Position numbers and translations under genes: made by a program. 64,000 nucleotides of DNA, taken from NCBI GenBank assembly GCA_025765595.1, contig JAIVFH010000073.1, positions 1 to 64,000 of the forward strand. Reading direction: 5' to 3'. Source of the stretch: Obelidium mucronatum (lineage: Eukaryota > Chytridiomycota > Chytridiomycetes > Chytridiales > Chytriomycetaceae). Within the stretch, counting starts at the first letter, position 1; every line of letters begins with the position of its first letter. The notes under the pieces are model-generated. The model did no database searches and had not been told where the DNA came from. It was given only the letters and a program-made list of their open reading frames with translations. Positions 63,471-64,000 of this stretch are shown one piece after another.

Positions 63471-64000
63471 TTAACGACTGACAGCAACAACTCTCTTACG
63501 TTTGTTTTTACCCTTTCCACCCTTAACTTCTTCAGGATCTTCCTCCCCAATTGCATCTAGGAAATCTTTCGAGTGGTTGGCATCCCAATCCCGTCGCATG
63601 AACTTTAATCCAGCAAGGTTGAATCCAATTGTATCACGCTCTTTGCGCAATGCAGCAGGCAGCAATGACTTGAGTTGGAGAAGGACAGGTCGACACACTC
63701 TCGATGATACAATCTCGCTTTGATGACTTTGAAGAATGTGATGAAGTACACGAGAAGACATGTGCGCATTCCACCGCTGTTTTTTTTTGGGGGGGTTATT
63801 TATCAGTTTATCATTCTTCAAGATATGAACACTGAGAAGCAAATCCCACCTGTTGAACCCACACCAACAAGATTTTGAGCAATTCTATCACTTTCGCAAA
63901 TGGCAATACTAATAAAGCCTGTTCCAAATCACCCGACCGAATCCCTTCGACAACATGGAGAACGTATGCTTCGGGTGGCCAGTCTTCCAATCCAGCAGAG
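63471..64000 (-). CDS. UTP12: WDR3/UTP12 (DIP2), 3' end, cut by window edge
   Basis: Two exons are visible: 64000-63850 (entering from outside) and 63776-63471. They encode PPEAYVLHVVEGIRSGDLEQ, ALLVLPFAKVIELLKIL, then VLHHILQSHQSEIVSS and ELKSLL-like QLKSLLPAALRKERDTIGFN. This is the Utp12 domain at the C-terminus of the UTP-B subunit of the small-subunit processome, which works in 18S rRNA maturation in the nucleolus. The tail GGKGKNKRKRVV is basic. The WD-repeat part lies outside the window. Confidence 0.85.

Noticed and set aside
1..64000. CRISPR arrays, bacterial operons, riboswitches or prophage
   Set aside because: The iterated units in the KDZ-type element have no constant spacers, and the window is eukaryotic with spliceosomal introns throughout.

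Overview
The window is eukaryotic nuclear DNA from a filamentous or zoosporic fungus, most likely an early-diverging lineage such as Chytridiomycota. The evidence is short GT-AG introns (44-90 nt in most host genes), very tight gene spacing, fungal gene families (Zn2Cys6 activator of the ERT1/AcuK type, Vms1, ILV6, NADPH oxidase, coronin), a voltage-gated-channel homologue, and a transposon set (KDZ, hAT, PIF/Harbinger, Ty3 chromovirus, a tyrosine-recombinase-type reverse transcriptase) typical of such genomes. The lineage call is inference; there is no marker gene here that fixes it.

Positions 1 to about 30500 are a transposon graveyard with a few well preserved elements. From left to right: a chromovirus integrase/chromodomain relic (minus), a YR-type retroelement with an ORF1 carrying an apparent spliceable intron and a truncated reverse transcriptase, a 1.2-kb non-autonomous element with inverted ends, a Ty3-type gag relic (minus), half of a Plavaka-like transposase, then a 5.3-kb KDZ-type DNA transposon (7521-12820) bounded by an exact 8-bp target duplication. 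It holds a CxC5-CxC6-KDZ transposase gene (minus) and a second, plus-strand gene. Both genes have introns filled by the same iterated ~12-bp unit that makes up the element's subterminal regions. A second element of the same kind begins near 13356 and encodes a homologue of the second gene. Then follow a hAT transposase (15988-19618), two tRNA-like (SINE-head) sequences (one here, one at 219-289), the other half of a Plavaka-like transposase, a decayed histone H3-like sequence (about 23710-24205), and a PIF/Harbinger element with recognisable terminal repeats (25840-28867), a transposase with nonsense codons and an apparently intact Myb-like partner gene.

Positions 30506 to 64000 are gene-dense and look like ordinary host chromosome: an ABHD10-like hydrolase and a DUF1697 protein in divergent orientation 30 bp apart; an EI24-type membrane protein; an M28 membrane metallopeptidase (ERMP1/Pff1 type); a RING-H2 protein; an ERT1/AcuK-type regulator; a nine-exon nitronate monooxygenase with a 4-nt microexon, divergent by 23 bp from a MEA1-like acidic protein; CDK7/Kin28; acetolactate synthase regulatory subunit; a cytochrome b5-acyl-CoA dehydrogenase fusion; Vms1/ANKZF1; a GDA1/CD39 apyrase; an unrecognised protein; a Kv-type channel lacking the GYG filter; a conserved unrecognised protein with a GGAA-rich satellite in an intron; NADPH oxidase divergent from coronin; a C2H2 protein; and the 3' end of a WDR3/UTP12 gene cut by the window edge. 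Several host genes contain blocks that are visibly far richer in G+C than their surroundings.

No operon-like logic links the host genes. Shared features are bidirectional promoters, short introns and adjacent 3' ends. Exon boundaries given are read from GT-AG signals, reading frame and family conservation, not from transcripts.
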